Below are positions 8,873 through 19,372 of a stretch of 64,000 nucleotides of DNA, piece after piece (positions within the stretch are counted from its first letter, which is position 1; each line of letters opens with the position of its first letter). The stretch spans positions 62,001-126,000 of the forward strand of contig DASYYH010000003.1 of the NCBI GenBank assembly GCA_035934015.1. The letters are read 5' to 3'. The notes beneath the pieces were generated by a model. It worked only from the letters and a program-made list of their open reading frames with translations, was not told the origin of the DNA and did no database searches. This DNA is from Candidatus Acidiferrales bacterium. Lineage in GTDB: Bacteria; Acidobacteriota; Terriglobia; Acidiferrales; UBA7541. A program made the translations under genes and the position numbers.

Positions 8873-8875
8873 TTT

Positions 8876-11542
8876 TCACTCGTATCTCAGCGCCACCATC
8901 GGATCCACTTTCATCGCCCGTCGCGCCGGAATGTAGCACGCTGCCAGCGCCACAGCCGTCAGCAGCACGGCAACACCAATCATCGTCGCCGGATCGTCGG
9001 CGTGAATGTCGTAGAGCATCGTTTGCAAATAGCGCGTCACGCCCAGCGCCACGCCAACTCCCACCGCCGCTCCCACAATCGCCAGCGCGATTCCCTGCCC
9101 CACCACGAGTCGCAGCACATCACCCTGCTGCGCGCCCAGCGCCATGCGAATCCCGATTTCGCGCGTGCGCCGCGAAACTTCATACGACAGCAGCCCGTAC
9201 AATCCGATGCACGCCAACACCAGCGCCAGCACGCCGAAAAACCCCGAGAGCTGCGCAATCATCCGCTCGCTCAGGAGCAGTTGGTCGATCAGTTCCGTCT
9301 GTGTGTGCACCTCGAACACCGGCAGGTTGCTGTCCATCTGGCTCACAGCGCCGCGAATCGCCGCAGTCATCGCCGTGGGATTCGTCCGCGTGCGCACCTC
9401 GAAACTCACTCCCGATCCGCTCGCCGGAGAATAGACCATTGGCGCGACCGGTGTCCGCAGACTGTCATACTTCGCGCTGTTCACCACGCCGACAATCACG
9501 TATCCGGCGCTGGCCCAATCTCCCGTCGCGGGATTGGCTTCGCGCTCGCCGAAGTGCAGTCCTAGCGGATTCGTCTTCGCCAAATATTTTGTGACGAACA
9601 TCTTGTTCACAATCACCGGCACCGGTGCCTCATGTCCTGCCGCCGCGTTGTTTGCTGCGCCCGGCGAACTCGGGGCTGCTAGTCCCGCTTCCGCCGCCCC
9701 TGCCGCTGCAACTCGTACGTCTTCCAGTTCCCGCGCCACTTCCGCCTGAGCGAAATCGGCCGAATTGAAATTACGTCCCGAAAGTAGCCGCATCTGCATC
9801 GTCGCGAAAAAATTCAACCCCACCGCGAAGCGATCGACGTCCACTGTCTGTCCCTTGGGCGTTCCGGGAAGATTGACATCCTGACTCCAAGAGTCGCCGC
9901 TCAAAAGCGTGCTGCTCGAATAGCTGACTCCTTCGACTCCCGGCAGCGCCGCAATGCGCTCCTGCAAATTGGCGTAGAACGAATCGATTTGCGGCGTTTT
10001 GTATCCGATGAGCGTCGGGTTCAGGGCGAACGTCAGCAAATTCTGCGTGTCGAATCCCGGATCCACGCTCTTCAGATTTCGCAGCGTGCGCACCAAAAGT
10101 CCTGCGCCAACGAGCACCACCACTGCCAGTGCGACTTGCGTCACGACGAGTCCGTTTCCGAGGCTAAGCCAACGCCCGCCCGCGCGTCCTTCCGCCGCCG
10201 AACTTCGCGCGCCTTCTTTCAGCGCCGGCGTCAAATCCACGCGCGTCCCGCGAAATGCAGGCGCAAGCCCAAAGACAATTCCCGTCAGCACTGACGCCGC
10301 AATTGTGAACGCCAGCACGCGTCCGTCAATTCCCACGTTGAATCCAAACGCGCGATCCGAACCGCTGGTGAAAAATGAAATCACCGCCTGCGTGCCCCAC
10401 AGCGCAAATAAAATTCCCAATCCGCCGCCAACCACGGAAAGAAGAATGCTCTCGGTCAGCAACTGGCGAATGATTCTCCCGCGTCCCGCGCCCAGCGCCA
10501 GACGCACGGCCATCTCTTTTTGCCGCGCCGTGGCGCGCGAAAGCAGCAATCCTGCCACGTTCGCGCAAGCAATCAGCAGCACGATGCCCACGGCCATCAT
10601 CAGCACGTACAGGAGCAAAGCAAGATCCGTCGTTCCGCCCGTCAGCGCCTCTTGCGCTGGCAGTGCCGCGACCGTGGGATCATCCGCTGGCTTCGAGAGC
10701 GGCTTCGCACCGTGCAGCATTTCATTGCGGAAAAGCGTCGAGACCTGAGCCTGCGCTTGCATGCGCGTGACGCCCGGCTTCAGGCGCCCGATAATCACCA
10801 GCCACCAACTGTAAATATCCGTCGGCCGATCCTTTACATACGGCGCCGGACTTAATTGCGGCAGCGTGGAAAACGGAATCCACGCGTCCTTAACATTCCC
10901 CGGACTCAGGCTGTCGAATCGCGGGTCGGCCACACCGATAACCGTAAACGGGACGTTGTTCAGCCGAATGGTTTTACCGATCGCCGAAAGCGAGCCGCCG
11001 AATTCCGTCTGCCAGTAGCCGTAATTCAGCACCACGACTGGTGGTGCCGAGACCGAATCATCGCCCGGCGCAATCAGCCGACCCGCTGCCGCGCGCACGC
11101 CCAGCAACGAAAAATATTCGCCGGAGACAGCTTCCGACCTGAGCACGCTCGCCGTCCCGTTGCCACTGACGTCCAATTGGCCGCCAGCTGCGAAAGCGGC
11201 GACGCTCGAAAAGCCGTCCACATGCGCGGCGACGTCGTGAAAAAATGGCTCGGAGAACGAGCAGCTCGACGACGGGCCATTGCTCTCGCGGTGCTGCGTG
11301 CAATCGCCGTAACTGCTGCTGCTGTGCATCCCCGGCGAGTTCCGCGCGCTCCATTTCAACACCACGACGTGCTGCGCGTCCTGAATCGGCAGCGACCGCA
11401 TCAGGATGCCGCTGATCATGCTGAAAATCGCCGTGTTCGCGCCGATGCCCAGCGCCAGCGTGAGCACGGCAATCACCGTAAACGCCGGCGACTTCGCCAG
11501 CACGCGTATCCCGTAGCGCAAATCCTGAATCAGCGTGTTCAT
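8876..11542 (-). CDS. ADOP-family permease, copy 2 (large, with Ala-rich insertion)
   Basis: 888 residues from the ATG at 11542, chosen because AGGAG lies 8 bases upstream and the protein then begins MNTLIQDLRYG like its paralogues. It is longer than the usual 814-829. The first extracytoplasmic domain has extra Ser/Cys-rich sequence (SSSSYGDCTQHRESNGPSSS) with two cysteines. The second domain contains an Ala-rich insertion (AAAGAAEAGLAAPSSPGAAN). Both are probably surface loops. The last 70 bases of the gene are nearly identical to the end of the copy at 6118, suggesting gene conversion. A 189-bp gap separates it from the next copy upstream, so it may have its own promoter. Confidence 0.94.
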   Translation of the reverse strand: MNTLIQDLRYGIRVLAKSPAFTVIAVLTLALGIGANTAIFSMISGILMRSLPIQDAQHVVVLKWSARNSPGMHSSSSYGDCTQHRESNGPSSSCSFSEPFFHDVAAHVDGFSSVAAFAAGGQLDVSGNGTASVLRSEAVSGEYFSLLGVRAAAGRLIAPGDDSVSAPPVVVLNYGYWQTEFGGSLSAIGKTIRLNNVPFTVIGVADPRFDSLSPGNVKDAWIPFSTLPQLSPAPYVKDRPTDIYSWWLVIIGRLKPGVTRMQAQAQVSTLFRNEMLHGAKPLSKPADDPTVAALPAQEALTGGTTDLALLLYVLMMAVGIVLLIACANVAGLLLSRATARQKEMAVRLALGAGRGRIIRQLLTESILLSVVGGGLGILFALWGTQAVISFFTSGSDRAFGFNVGIDGRVLAFTIAASVLTGIVFGLAPAFRGTRVDLTPALKEGARSSAAEGRAGGRWLSLGNGLVVTQVALAVVVLVGAGLLVRTLRNLKSVDPGFDTQNLLTFALNPTLIGYKTPQIDSFYANLQERIAALPGVEGVSYSSSTLLSGDSWSQDVNLPGTPKGQTVDVDRFAVGLNFFATMQMRLLSGRNFNSADFAQAEVARELEDVRVAAAGAAEAGLAAPSSPGAANNAAAGHEAPVPVIVNKMFVTKYLAKTNPLGLHFGEREANPATGDWASAGYVIVGVVNSAKYDSLRTPVAPMVYSPASGSGVSFEVRTRTNPTAMTAAIRGAVSQMDSNLPVFEVHTQTELIDQLLLSERMIAQLSGFFGVLALVLACIGLYGLLSYEVSRRTREIGIRMALGAQQGDVLRLVVGQGIALAIVGAAVGVGVALGVTRYLQTMLYDIHADDPATMIGVAVLLTAVALAACYIPARRAMKVDPMVALRYE

Positions 11543-11731
11543 GTGTCCATCTCCTGTGAAGCTCAATCGAAATAACACGCAAAATGTTGCGATTAGAAAT
11601 TGGCCCAAGCTTTATTTACAAGCACTTACGAGCAATTCTAATTTCGACCCTGTGGCGATTAGAGATTAGAGATTTCGTTTTTTGTTCGCTCCATCGTGCT
11701 CTGACTTACCCTAAGGAGACCGAAACGCGAT

Positions 11732-14191
11732 CTACTCGTGCCGCAGCGCCACCATCGGATCCACCCTCATCGCCCTCCGCGCCGGCAAGTAGCACGCCGT
11801 GAGGGTCACCGCTGCCAGCAATGCGGCTACGCCTCCCCAAATCGCGGGATCCACTGCGCTCACTCCCACCAGAAAATTCCCTACCACGCGCGACGCAGCC
11901 AGCGAGCCAAGCAGGCCCACTCCCAGGCCGCAAATGACCAAAATAATTCCCTGCCGGAAAATCAGTTTGCGAATTGCTGCCGGCTGCGCTCCCAGCGCCA
12001 TGCGGATTCCGATCTCATGCGTGCGCTGGCTCGCTGCGTACGACACCACGCCGTAGACTCCCACAAGCACCAGCGCGAGGCCGAGCAGCCCAAGTGCCGC
12101 GGCCAGCGCCGCTCCCAAACGGAAAATCAGAAATCCCTGCCCGGACCCCAGCGCATCGTCCATGGTTTGCACGTCGAAGACCGGCAGCGCGGGCGCAAGG
12201 CTTTGAATTTCCTTCTGCGCTTCCGCGGCCATGCTCCCCATTCCACTGGCCGTGCGGATTTGCAGCGTTTGAAAGGAATCGTAATTCTGAGCCAGCGGAA
12301 CGTATATGTAGGGCTCATCGTGTTCAAAGAGCGATGCATAGCGTGCGTCTTTGACGAGTCCAACGATGTGGTATGTCTTCGGCGGCTTATCGGTCGTGGA
12401 GAACGTCATGCCGATGGCGTCCTCATGCGGCCAGAAACGCTTGGCCATGGCCTCGTTCACAATGGCCACGCGCTCCGCCTTTTCATCATCCGAGTCTGCA
12501 AACGCTCGCCCGCGCACCAAAGGCATGCGCATGGTGGCGAAGTATTCCGGCGAAACGATGTTGTTGCTCACCGCCGGCGCTGGCTGGCCCGCAGGCGGCG
12601 TGTAACCGGGCACGTTGATCGTCATTGATGTGTACGTCGCGCCCATCGGCACGGAAAACGCCAGGCTCGCCGATTCGACTCCCGGCAGCGCGCGCGTGCG
12701 GTCGAGAAGCTGCTTATAGAACTGCTTCCCTTGCGCTTCGCTGTATCCGACTTCATTCGGGTCCATGGTCAGGTTCAGGACGCCGTGCGGCTCGAATCCC
12801 AGGTTCATCTTTTGCTCTTCCTGCAAGCTGCGCGTGAAAAGCCCGGCGACAATCAGCAGCATCAGCGAGCCCGCAATCTCCGCCACCACGAGCACGCTGC
12901 GCAATTTCTGGTGCGCGCCCGCGACGCTGCGCCCGCCTTCATGCAGCACTTCATTCAAATCGCTGCGCGCCGCGCGCACCGCCGGCACGATGCCGACGAT
13001 GACGCCCGTCAACGCCGCCGCGGCAAAGGCAAACGTGAAGACGCGCCAGTCGAATCCGAAATTCAGCAGAATTGGCAGGTCCATGTGAAAATTGATCGAG
13101 CTGATCATCGCGCTGCCCCACATGCCCATCACGATTCCCGCGCCGCCGCCGAGAAGCGCCAAGATCAGGCTTTCCGTCAGCAGTTGGCGGATCAACCGCC
13201 AGCGCGTCCCGCCGAGCGCCGCGCGAATGGCCATTTCGCGGTGCCGCACCGTGGCGCGCACGAGCAGCAGATTCGCCACGTTGAAGCACGCCAGCAGCAG
13301 CACCATCGCCGCCAGCGCCAGAAAGAGCGCCGAAACAGCAATGATGGGATTGTTCGGCAGCGGCGCGGGCCTCGCGAGCAATTCCGGGAACACGCTCAGC
13401 TTCAAATCCTTCTCGTCCTGCGGATGTTCCTCCGCAAGCCGCCGCGCAATGACGTTTATCGCTGTTTGCGCCTGCGCCACGCTCACGCCCGCCTTCAGCC
13501 GCCCATCTACGAGGAACTCCTTCGCGTTTCGATCCGTCATGAAATCGGTTTTGAGATCGCCCTCAATCGTGGACATGCTGATGGGCAAATATGCCTGCAT
13601 GTCCGCGATGGAATTCAGTCCATGAAACGATTCCGGCGCGACTCCCACCACCGTGAACGCATGGCCATCCACCGACACGCTTTCTCCCACTACATTCCGG
13701 TCGCTCCCGAAGCGGGTTCTCCAGTAGTCGTACCCAAGAACAATCACCGCGTCGGCGCCAACCGTTTGTCCCTCCGAAGGCAAAATGAGCCGGCCGAGAA
13801 AGGGCTTTACGCCGAGCACGGTGAAAAAATTCCCGGTCACAAAACTCGTCAGCACATGGTCCGCATGGCCGTTGACGCTCAATCCATCAAGCCCGACTCG
13901 ATACACCAGCATGTCCGAAAATGTGCTGGCGCCCTGCTGGCGCAGGTCCTGGTATTCCGGATAGGAGAGAAACTGCGACATGATTTCATTCTTCTGCTGG
14001 CGCGCGAGAACTGTGATTTGCGCGGGGTCTTTCACCGGCAGCGGCCGGAGCAAAAAGCTATTCACAACGCTGAAAATCGCCGTGTTTGCGCCGATGCCCA
14101 GGGACAGCGTGAAAATGGCGATGACCGCAAACGCCGGCGATTTCTTCATCACGCGCAGCGCGTATTTGATGTCCTGAATCAGAGTCGTCAT
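11732..14191 (-). CDS. ADOP-family permease, copy 3
   Basis: 819 residues, starting MTTLIQDIKYALRVMKKSPA; GAGAGGGAACAA precedes the ATG. It has the complete two-half FtsX layout, but a distinct first domain (SYPEYQDLRQQGASTFSDML) and tail ([12 protein letters not shown], with H where other copies have Y). The N-terminal features after helix 1 resemble the truncated copy at the window start. A family A palindrome lies between it and the copy upstream, so the two may not be cotranscribed at full level. Confidence 0.95.
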   Translation of the reverse strand: MTTLIQDIKYALRVMKKSPAFAVIAIFTLSLGIGANTAIFSVVNSFLLRPLPVKDPAQITVLARQQKNEIMSQFLSYPEYQDLRQQGASTFSDMLVYRVGLDGLSVNGHADHVLTSFVTGNFFTVLGVKPFLGRLILPSEGQTVGADAVIVLGYDYWRTRFGSDRNVVGESVSVDGHAFTVVGVAPESFHGLNSIADMQAYLPISMSTIEGDLKTDFMTDRNAKEFLVDGRLKAGVSVAQAQTAINVIARRLAEEHPQDEKDLKLSVFPELLARPAPLPNNPIIAVSALFLALAAMVLLLACFNVANLLLVRATVRHREMAIRAALGGTRWRLIRQLLTESLILALLGGGAGIVMGMWGSAMISSINFHMDLPILLNFGFDWRVFTFAFAAAALTGVIVGIVPAVRAARSDLNEVLHEGGRSVAGAHQKLRSVLVVAEIAGSLMLLIVAGLFTRSLQEEQKMNLGFEPHGVLNLTMDPNEVGYSEAQGKQFYKQLLDRTRALPGVESASLAFSVPMGATYTSMTINVPGYTPPAGQPAPAVSNNIVSPEYFATMRMPLVRGRAFADSDDEKAERVAIVNEAMAKRFWPHEDAIGMTFSTTDKPPKTYHIVGLVKDARYASLFEHDEPYIYVPLAQNYDSFQTLQIRTASGMGSMAAEAQKEIQSLAPALPVFDVQTMDDALGSGQGFLIFRLGAALAAALGLLGLALVLVGVYGVVSYAASQRTHEIGIRMALGAQPAAIRKLIFRQGIILVICGLGVGLLGSLAASRVVGNFLVGVSAVDPAIWGGVAALLAAVTLTACYLPARRAMRVDPMVALRHE

Positions 14192-14207
14192 TTGTTCCCT
14201 CTCAATC

Positions 14208-14257
14208 GTAGGGGCGCGGCCTGCCTCGCCCGGGCGGGTCTAAAGAGTCGCCCCTGC
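14208..14257. repeat. REP-like palindrome, family A (diverged copy)
   Basis: GTAGGGGCGCGGCCTGCCTC to GAGTCGCCCCTGC; same layout as 8687-8736, with mismatches in the inner arm. It fills most of the 72-bp gap between two ADOP genes. Confidence 0.75.
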
Positions 14258-14263
14258 AAAAGC

Positions 14264-16753
14264 TCACTCATAACGCAGCGCCACCATGGGATCGACCCGC
14301 ATCGCGCGCCGCGCCGGTATATAGCACGCCAGCATCGCCACAAACGTCAGCAGAACAGCCACCGCCGCGTACGTCGCTGGATCCGCAGCCGACACGCCAA
14401 AAAGCGTCGCGGCAATCAATTGCGTCAGCCCGAGCGCCGCGATTGCGCCCAGCGCGACGCCCGCCGCAATCAGCTTCGCGCCGTGCCCCATCACCATCCT
14501 CAACACGTCGCGCTGCTGCGCGCCCAGCGCCATGCGAATGCCGATTTCATGCGCCCGCTGAGTCACCAGATAAGACATCACGCCGTACAATCCCACCGCC
14601 GCGAGCAGCAGCGCCAGCGCCGCAAAACAACCCAGCAAAAACGTTTGCAGCGTATTACTCTGCATATTTTCCGCGATGAGTTCATTCATGGTGCGAATGT
14701 GAAAGATCGCTAGCGAGCCGTCCAGTTCATTCACTTGCCGCCGCACCGAACCGAGCACGCTCGCCGGCGCAACCGCTGTCTTCAGCGACACGAAGCCGCC
14801 AAAATGCGGAAATTGGAGATCTTCCGCGAGAGGGCTGTATGCCTCTGGCGAAGCCTTCTCGCTGATTGCCCCCTGCTTTTCATCGCCCACGACGCCAATC
14901 ACGATGGATGGCACTCCGCCCTCAGGATCCGTATACCATTTCCCGATGGGATCCTGTCCTGGCCAGAATGTTTGGGCCATCGTTTCGTTGATTACCACGC
15001 GGAAGCTTAAATCCGGCGGGACTTGCACCTTGGTCGTGTCTTTTACGTTTTTGTAAAGCGCATCAACCTTCGCCGCAACCTCGGCTCCGTTCTGTTCGTC
15101 CTGCTCCGTGAAGGTGCGGCCTTCGCGGAGCGGAATCCGGAACACACTGAAATAATCCGGCGTGACCCAGTTGTGTTCGACCAACGTCTGCGCCAGCGCC
15201 GGATTCGTATTTCCAGCGGCCTTAATGTATCCGTTATCCTGGCCTTGCAGCGCGATTTCATTGGAGATCGCCGCTTCCTTCACGCCGGGAATCTGCTGAA
15301 CGCGCGTCATCAGCTCCTTGCAAAATGTCGCGCGCGCATCGGGCGTGCTGTATTTGGCGTCCGGCAAATTCAGGCGGAAGGTCAGCACATTTTTGGGATT
15401 CACGCCGATATTTGCCGAGCGCATCTTCGCGAAGCTGCGCAGCAGGAGTCCCGCGCCAACCAGCAGCGCCAGCGACACGGCAATCTCCGCGACGATCAGC
15501 GTATTGCGCAACGCTCGCCCGCTGCTCGTGGCGCTGACCACGGCGTTGGCGCTGGATTTCAGCTCCTCGCTCAAATTCAAGCCGGAATTCTGCAGCGCCG
15601 GCGCCAGGCCGAACAAAATCCCCACGAGCAGGCTCACGCCAATCGTGAAGAGCAGCACAGTCACGTCCAACTGTACTGGATTGACGCGCGGGATCGGCAG
15701 CGTCTCCGCCGATTGCAAAAACGCGACGCCCCACGACGCGCCAAGAAGACCGACCACGGCTCCAAACAGAGAGAGCAGCACACTCTCGGTCAGCATTTGT
15801 TGCGCCAGACGCCAGCGGCTCGCGCCCATCGCCGCACGCACAGCCATTTCTCGCTGCCGGCTCGTCGAACGCGCCAGTAAAAGATTTGCCACGTTTGCGC
15901 ACGCCACAAGCAGCACCAGGGCCACGGCGCCAAGCAGGATCAGCAATTCGCTGCGCGAGTTGCCGACCAGCCGCTCCTTCAGCGGCAAGACGATCGAATG
16001 CTCGATGTCGTCGGCAGTTCTGTATTGCTTGCTGATGCGCGTGGAAACGGCCAGCAATTCGGCGCGAGCCTGCTCAATGCTTACGTCCGGTTTGATTCGT
16101 GCAATGGCGCTGGCCCAGTGTGAGCCGCGTCTGTGCATCAGTTGTGAGTTCATGTCCGTCGGCGTCCAAATGTCCGTCGCCGCGGGATAATTGAACCACT
16201 GTGGCATCACGCCAATCACCGTATAGGGCTGATCGTTCAGATTGATCGTCTTGCCTACCGCCGCGAGCTGCCCGCCGAAGTGCCGCTGCCAGAAGCCATA
16301 GCTCAAAATGGCGACATTGTTTTTACCCGCCGCATCTTCGCCCGCGGCAAAAGTTCGTCCCATCAGCGGCGAAACGCCGAGAGTCGCAAAGAAATTAGCC
16401 TGCGTCGCACACACTGTCGCCGATTCCGGCGTGCCTTCCCCGCTGGCGCTCAAACCCTGCGGATAACCGAAGAGACTCATCGAAGCGAAGCTCTTGCTCT
16501 GCGCCTGCCAGTCGAGATAATCCGGCCCGTCGAGCGGAAAGTTGCCGGGTGCGTTTTCCGTTTCGCGCAGCGCTACGAGCTGCGCCGGATTCTTGAATGG
16601 CAGCGGCTCGAGCAGCACGGAATTGATCACCGAAAAAATCGCCGTGTTCGCGCCGATGCCCAGCGCCAGCGTCAGCACGGCAATCGTCGTGAATCCCGGC
16701 GATTTCGCCAGCATGCGCATCGCGTAACGAATATCTTGCAGTAGCATGTTCAT
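14264..16753 (-). CDS. ADOP-family permease, copy 4
   Basis: 829 residues, starting [20 protein letters not shown]. The gap to the upstream copy (16775) is only 21 bp, so these two are very likely cotranscribed. The first extracytoplasmic domain carries [20 protein letters not shown], and the second has an extra charged segment ([20 protein letters not shown]) before the [18 protein letters not shown] motif. C-terminal tail [12 protein letters not shown]. Complete FtsX halves; no sign of damage. Confidence 0.95.
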   Translation of the reverse strand: MNMLLQDIRYAMRMLAKSPGFTTIAVLTLALGIGANTAIFSVINSVLLEPLPFKNPAQLVALRETENAPGNFPLDGPDYLDWQAQSKSFASMSLFGYPQGLSASGEGTPESATVCATQANFFATLGVSPLMGRTFAAGEDAAGKNNVAILSYGFWQRHFGGQLAAVGKTINLNDQPYTVIGVMPQWFNYPAATDIWTPTDMNSQLMHRRGSHWASAIARIKPDVSIEQARAELLAVSTRISKQYRTADDIEHSIVLPLKERLVGNSRSELLILLGAVALVLLVACANVANLLLARSTSRQREMAVRAAMGASRWRLAQQMLTESVLLSLFGAVVGLLGASWGVAFLQSAETLPIPRVNPVQLDVTVLLFTIGVSLLVGILFGLAPALQNSGLNLSEELKSSANAVVSATSSGRALRNTLIVAEIAVSLALLVGAGLLLRSFAKMRSANIGVNPKNVLTFRLNLPDAKYSTPDARATFCKELMTRVQQIPGVKEAAISNEIALQGQDNGYIKAAGNTNPALAQTLVEHNWVTPDYFSVFRIPLREGRTFTEQDEQNGAEVAAKVDALYKNVKDTTKVQVPPDLSFRVVINETMAQTFWPGQDPIGKWYTDPEGGVPSIVIGVVGDEKQGAISEKASPEAYSPLAEDLQFPHFGGFVSLKTAVAPASVLGSVRRQVNELDGSLAIFHIRTMNELIAENMQSNTLQTFLLGCFAALALLLAAVGLYGVMSYLVTQRAHEIGIRMALGAQQRDVLRMVMGHGAKLIAAGVALGAIAALGLTQLIAATLFGVSAADPATYAAVAVLLTFVAMLACYIPARRAMRVDPMVALRYE

Positions 16754-16774
16754 CTCTCGGCTCCCTTCACTGCC

Positions 16775-19237
16775 TTACTCGTACCGCAGCGCAATCATGG
16801 GATCCACATTCATGGCCCGACGCGCCGGGATGTAACACGCCGCGAGGGCCACGAACGTCAGCACGACGGCGACGGCCGCAAACGTGAGCGGGTCCGTCGC
16901 GCTAACGCCATAAAGGATTCTGGCCATCAGCCGCGTCAGCGCCGCAGACGCCGCAAGGCCAAAGGCCACGCCGATCACCGCCAGTAACGCCGCCTGCCCC
17001 ATCACGATCTTCAGCACGTCGCCTCGCTGCGCGCCGAGCGCCACGCGAATTCCGATTTCATGCGTTCGCTGGCCGACGATGTAGGAAATCACGCCGTAAA
17101 TTCCAATGCTCGAGAGCACCAGCGCCAGCGCGGCAAACACGGCGAGCAGAATCATCGCGAACCGCCGCGAGGCCAGCGACCGCGAAATGATGTTGTCCAT
17201 CGTGTCAGGCTGGTAAAAAACAGCTTTGCTGTTGAAGTCATGCACCGCACTGCGCACCGCGCCAGTGAAACCCTCGGGCGCGCCGGCGGTGCGCACCAGG
17301 AATCCACTCGAGGTGAAGAATGCCTGCATCAACTGGTCGGGAAGCTGCAGCGTCGAGGTGTACATCTGCGCTTGAACGGGCGCGCCTGCGTTTTCGTCGA
17401 GGCCGAATTGCTTGGCGTGCGCGACGACGCCGACGATTTCCAGTTGCTTGTAAACCAGGTCGAAGTCCAGCCGCTTGCCGATGGGGTCCTGATTGCCGAA
17501 ATACTTGCGCGCGAGATTCTCGTCGATGACGCAAACGCCGGGGGAATTCCCCGTGTCCTGAGGGCCGATGAAGCGGCCCCGCAGCAGCGGGATTTTCATC
17601 ACTTTCAAATAGTCCGGGCCGACGCTGTACCACAGCGCATCCGGCATGCTGTTTTCGTTGACGGGCTTGGGTGTGCCGTCAACCCAAAACGGCAAATCGT
17701 TTTCCGCGGACATGGGAACCGCGCCGTTCATCAGAGAAACCGCCTCGACGCCGGGGATCGCGGCAATTTTGTCCGTGACCTGAAGGAGACCGGCGCGAAG
17801 CTCGGCGGCGCTGGCTCCGGCGAGCGTAGAAGGAAAGCCGACGTCGAAGCTCAGCACGTTGTGCGGATCAAATCCGGGATTGACGCTCCAGAGGCCCTCC
17901 AGCGTGCGAATCGTCAGTCCCGCGCCAACCAGCAGCACAACCGCCAGCGCCATTTCCACCACAACAAAAATTCCCTGCGTGCGGTAGCGCGCACCGCTTC
18001 CGCCGCGGCCACCTTCCTTCAGCGTTTCGTGCAAATCGGGACGCGAAGTCTTCAGCGCGGGCGCAAGTCCAAAGAGGATCCCTGCGAGCAGCGACACGGC
18101 GAGCGTAAACAGAAGCACGCGCGGATCGATGCGCACATCATTCGCACGCGGCAGCGTGCTCGGCAGAATCGAAAGGCCGGCGCTGGTTCCCCACGCAGCC
18201 AGCAGCAGGCCGAGCGCGCCGCCGCAGAGCGCGATGAGCATGCTCTCCGTGAGCAGTTGCCGGACGATGCGTCCTTGGTTCGCTCCCAGCGCCGCGCGAA
18301 TCGCAAACTCCCGCGCGCGCCCCGTCGAGCGCGCCAGCAGCAGATTCGCCACGTTCACGCACGCAATCAGCAGCACAAATCCCACCGCCGCCAGCAGCAC
18401 CAGCAGAAACGGCTGTATGTCCTGAACCATTTTCTGCTTCACGGGCGTGACGCCGATGCCGCGATCTTTGTCCGCATCCGGATACGTTGCCGCCAGACTG
18501 CTGGCCACTCCGGCCATGTCCGAGCGCGCTTGCGTGAGAGTGACTCCGTCCTTAATCCGGCCCACGGCGTAAATTCCGGGATGGATTTTGCGGTTGGCGA
18601 AGAGCGGATTCTTGACCGCGCTGAGCGGCACGTATACGTCGCCAGGGCTGAAATTTATATTCCGGCAGCAGAAATAGAAATTCGAGGGGAGGACGCCGAC
18701 GATGGTGTAGTCAGTGCTGTCGAGATTCATGGTTTTGCCGATGACGTCGCGCGAAGAAGCGAACTTGGATTTCCAGAATGGCGCGCTGAGAATCACGACG
18801 GGCGCGGCGCCAGCCTGGTCTTCCGCTGGAGTGAAATCGCGGCCGAGGGCCGGAGCAACGCCGAGGGTTGAAAAAAAGTTGTAAGCCACTTGCGTGGCCG
18901 AGACGCGCTCCGCGTCGCTCTGCCGCGTCCAGTTCAAGCTCTGAAAAGACTTGTAGCCGGCGAGCGAAGAGAAAGAGTGATTGTCGTGGATCCAGTCGGA
19001 CAAGTCAGGATAGGAAATGGAGCCCTCGCCAAAGTCGGGAGCGGTGCTATCGACCGTGACAATCTGGTCGGGATGCGGATACGGCAGCGGATTCAGCAGC
19101 ACGCCATTCACCACGCTGAAGAGCGCGGTGTTCGCGCCAATCCCCAGCGCCAGCGTCAGAATCGCAATCGCCGCGAATCCGCGCGATTTCGTCAAAATCC
19201 GCACCGCGTAACGAATGTCTTGAAGCAAAGTGTTCAT
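16775..19237 (-). CDS. ADOP-family permease, copy 5
   Basis: 820 residues, starting [20 protein letters not shown]. It belongs to the subgroup with copy 1 and the copy at 30527 (GVLLNPLPYPHPDQI; SYPDLSDWIHDNHSF). The first extracytoplasmic domain has an unusual Cys pair in NFYFCCRNINFSPGDVYVPL, absent from its relatives. It is probably the first gene of a two-gene unit with the copy at 14264. Upstream, 135 bp with a family A palindrome separates it from the next copy. Confidence 0.95.
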   Translation of the reverse strand: MNTLLQDIRYAVRILTKSRGFAAIAILTLALGIGANTALFSVVNGVLLNPLPYPHPDQIVTVDSTAPDFGEGSISYPDLSDWIHDNHSFSSLAGYKSFQSLNWTRQSDAERVSATQVAYNFFSTLGVAPALGRDFTPAEDQAGAAPVVILSAPFWKSKFASSRDVIGKTMNLDSTDYTIVGVLPSNFYFCCRNINFSPGDVYVPLSAVKNPLFANRKIHPGIYAVGRIKDGVTLTQARSDMAGVASSLAATYPDADKDRGIGVTPVKQKMVQDIQPFLLVLLAAVGFVLLIACVNVANLLLARSTGRAREFAIRAALGANQGRIVRQLLTESMLIALCGGALGLLLAAWGTSAGLSILPSTLPRANDVRIDPRVLLFTLAVSLLAGILFGLAPALKTSRPDLHETLKEGGRGGSGARYRTQGIFVVVEMALAVVLLVGAGLTIRTLEGLWSVNPGFDPHNVLSFDVGFPSTLAGASAAELRAGLLQVTDKIAAIPGVEAVSLMNGAVPMSAENDLPFWVDGTPKPVNENSMPDALWYSVGPDYLKVMKIPLLRGRFIGPQDTGNSPGVCVIDENLARKYFGNQDPIGKRLDFDLVYKQLEIVGVVAHAKQFGLDENAGAPVQAQMYTSTLQLPDQLMQAFFTSSGFLVRTAGAPEGFTGAVRSAVHDFNSKAVFYQPDTMDNIISRSLASRRFAMILLAVFAALALVLSSIGIYGVISYIVGQRTHEIGIRVALGAQRGDVLKIVMGQAALLAVIGVAFGLAASAALTRLMARILYGVSATDPLTFAAVAVVLTFVALAACYIPARRAMNVDPMIALRYE

Positions 19238-19318
19238 CGTTTATCTCCAGTGATTGCTCAATTCATCCGCGTCTTTTCCCGCCACTCGCCACTTTTTTTC
19301 CTCACTGCCGACGCAGTC

Positions 19319-19366
19319 GTAGGGGCGAGGCTTGCCTCGCCCGGGCGACCCAAGGGTCGCCCCTAC
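19319..19366. repeat. REP-like palindrome, family A
   Basis: GTAGGGGCGAGGCTTGCCTC at one end and GGTCGCCCCTAC at the other; same outer arms as 8687-8736, with the inner arm GCGACCCAAGGGTCGC. Confidence 0.8.
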
Positions 19367-19372
19367 AGAAAC

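Larger units (their letters stand above)
8563..8875. other. Intergenic region of repeats between two ADOP genes
   Basis: No gene is supported. It contains a 50-bp multi-arm palindrome (8687-8736) and a heptamer repeat (8843-8872) ending at the stop codon of the upstream ADOP. The plus-strand ORFs here consist of repeat sequence. Confidence 0.6.
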